Notes under the pieces: model-generated
Databases searched by the model: none
What the model was told of the DNA's origin: nothing
The model's input: only the letters and a program-made list of their open reading frames with translations
In this document: positions 7,032-7,397 of the stretch, in pieces
Numbering within the stretch: position 1 is the stretch's first letter
Layout of the letters: every line of letters starts with the position of its first letter
Program-made: the position numbers and the translations under genes
Origin: Methanobacterium sp. Maddingley MBC34
Lineage (GTDB): Archaea > Methanobacteriota > Methanobacteria > Methanobacteriales > Methanobacteriaceae
Length of the DNA: 7,397 nucleotides
Direction of reading: 5' to 3'
NCBI GenBank assembly: GCA_000309865.1
Contig: AMGN01000043.1
Location: 1 to 7,397 of the forward strand

Positions 7032-7038
7032 ATCCTCC
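7032..7038 (-). promoter_or_regulatory. Strong Shine-Dalgarno of lysA
   Basis: The minus strand reads GGAGGAT, with GGAGG 7 nt from ATG 7026. This is the strongest SD in the window besides that at 2329 and fits high translation of the lysine genes. Confidence 0.8.
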
Positions 7039-7067
7039 GAAAAGAAGTAAACATTAAATTTATCCAT

Positions 7068-7081
7068 TTATATGCATATAA
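7068..7081 (-). promoter_or_regulatory. lysA TATA region inside a 14-bp perfect palindrome
   Basis: TTATATGCATATAA is its own reverse complement. On the minus strand it contains an ATATAA box ~45 bp before ATG 7026, so transcription should begin around 7045 and give a leader of ~20 nt with the SD. Full symmetry over a TATA element could mean a dimeric regulator overlaps the TBP site; AT richness makes partial symmetry common. Confidence 0.5.
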
Positions 7082-7089
7082 CCCTTACC

Positions 7090-7124
7090 ATATTACTGAA
7101 ATAACAATATTATATTACTGTAAT
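7090..7124. repeat. Paired ATATTACTG repeats upstream of the lysA promoter
   Basis: ATATTACTG lies at 7090-7098 and exactly again at 7112-7120, starts 22 bp apart, about two helical turns. The second copy is part of an 11-bp palindrome, ATTACTGTAAT (7114-7124). Position just upstream of the lysA TATA region suggests regulator sites, but this is inference. Confidence 0.4.
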
Positions 7125-7142
7125 CTTAATGGATTGTATAAA

Positions 7143-7173
7143 AATAATCCCTGAATTATTAAAAATAAAAAAA
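7143..7173 (-). terminator. argD terminator
   Basis: Ten bases after the argD stop the minus strand has T7-A-T5 (7173-7161), followed by an AATAAT-N6-ATTATT inverted repeat (7143-7160). The oligo-T stretch is the typical archaeal termination signal. It separates argD from lysA. Confidence 0.6.
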
Positions 7174-7181
7174 GGAGATTA

Positions 7182-7397
7182 TTAATTTGATAATCTTCTT
7201 AAAATTTCATCCAGACTATCAGTCACGTCGTTAATCTGTTCCTGGGTGATTACCAGTGGTGGAACGAACCTGAGTACTTTTTCTGCGGTGCAGTTCACCA
7301 GAACTCCCTGTTGGCGCATGTCATCAACCATACTGGAACACTCTATGTCCATTTCCATTCCCAGCATCATTCCCACACCACGCACGTCTTCCACCAG
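7182..7397 (-). CDS. argD: Acetylornithine aminotransferase, C-terminal 71 residues (cut by window edge)
   Basis: C-terminal end of a class III PLP aminotransferase; the open frame enters at 7397 as LVEDVRGVGMMLGMEM and stops at 7182. The VRGxGxMLGxE motif, then QQGVLVNCTAEKVLRFVPPLVITQEQIND and a terminal helix, match ArgD, which transfers the amino group to N-acetylglutamate semialdehyde in arginine synthesis; in some prokaryotes the enzyme also serves lysine synthesis. The catalytic Lys and PLP site lie outside the window, so a related class III aminotransferase cannot be excluded, though the NC-T-E-V-R-F-PPL pattern favours ArgD. No true start is visible here. Location upstream of lysA-dapF groups amino acid synthesis genes on one strand. 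Confidence 0.88.
   Translation of the reverse strand: MVEDVRGVGMMLGMEMDIECSSMVDDMRQQGVLVNCTAEKVLRFVPPLVITQEQINDVTDSLDEILRRLSN

Overview
The window reads as a stretch of chromosome from a methanogenic archaeon of the order Methanobacteriales, most likely the genus Methanobacterium. The evidence is a family D DNA polymerase small subunit (a polymerase found only in archaea), a cobalamin C17-methyltransferase fused to a Cys-rich domain, GGTGA/GGAGG-type ribosome binding sites, archaeal TATA-like boxes 20-40 bp before starts, oligo-T terminators, and very AT-rich spacers between moderately AT-rich genes. The genus call is inference from gene content and base composition, not from a marker gene.

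Left part (1-1904, minus strand): the 5' 455 codons of the DNA polymerase D small subunit gene (polB/DP1) run off the left edge. Just upstream lies a 140-codon helical protein of unknown function. A 435-bp AT-rich divergent spacer (1905-2339) separates this block from a plus-strand pair.

Middle part (2340-4624, plus strand): a TTG-initiated, membrane-anchored, Ser/Thr-rich protein of unknown function is followed after 32 bp by a cobJ/cbiH-type methyltransferase carrying a nine-cysteine C-terminal domain. After a 324-bp spacer comes a DUF488-family protein. Its gene ends in a 13-bp tandem duplication that includes the stop codon.

Right part (4871-7397, minus strand): the last 71 codons of an argD-type aminotransferase, then lysA and dapF. 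The last two overlap by ATGA and form the end of the diaminopimelate route to lysine: DapF makes meso-diaminopimelate and LysA decarboxylates it. lysA has its own strong SD and a TATA region inside a 14-bp perfect palindrome. dapF ends in a hairpin plus T7 terminator that includes its stop codon. The convergent spacer between DUF488 and dapF (4625-4870) holds a second 8-bp-stem hairpin, short direct repeats and an (AT)8 tract.

I see mostly housekeeping and cofactor metabolism, with no mobile element, CRISPR array, tRNA or defence system. The least explained parts are the two proteins of unknown function, the Cys-rich fusion on the methyltransferase, and several short repeat clusters near promoters.
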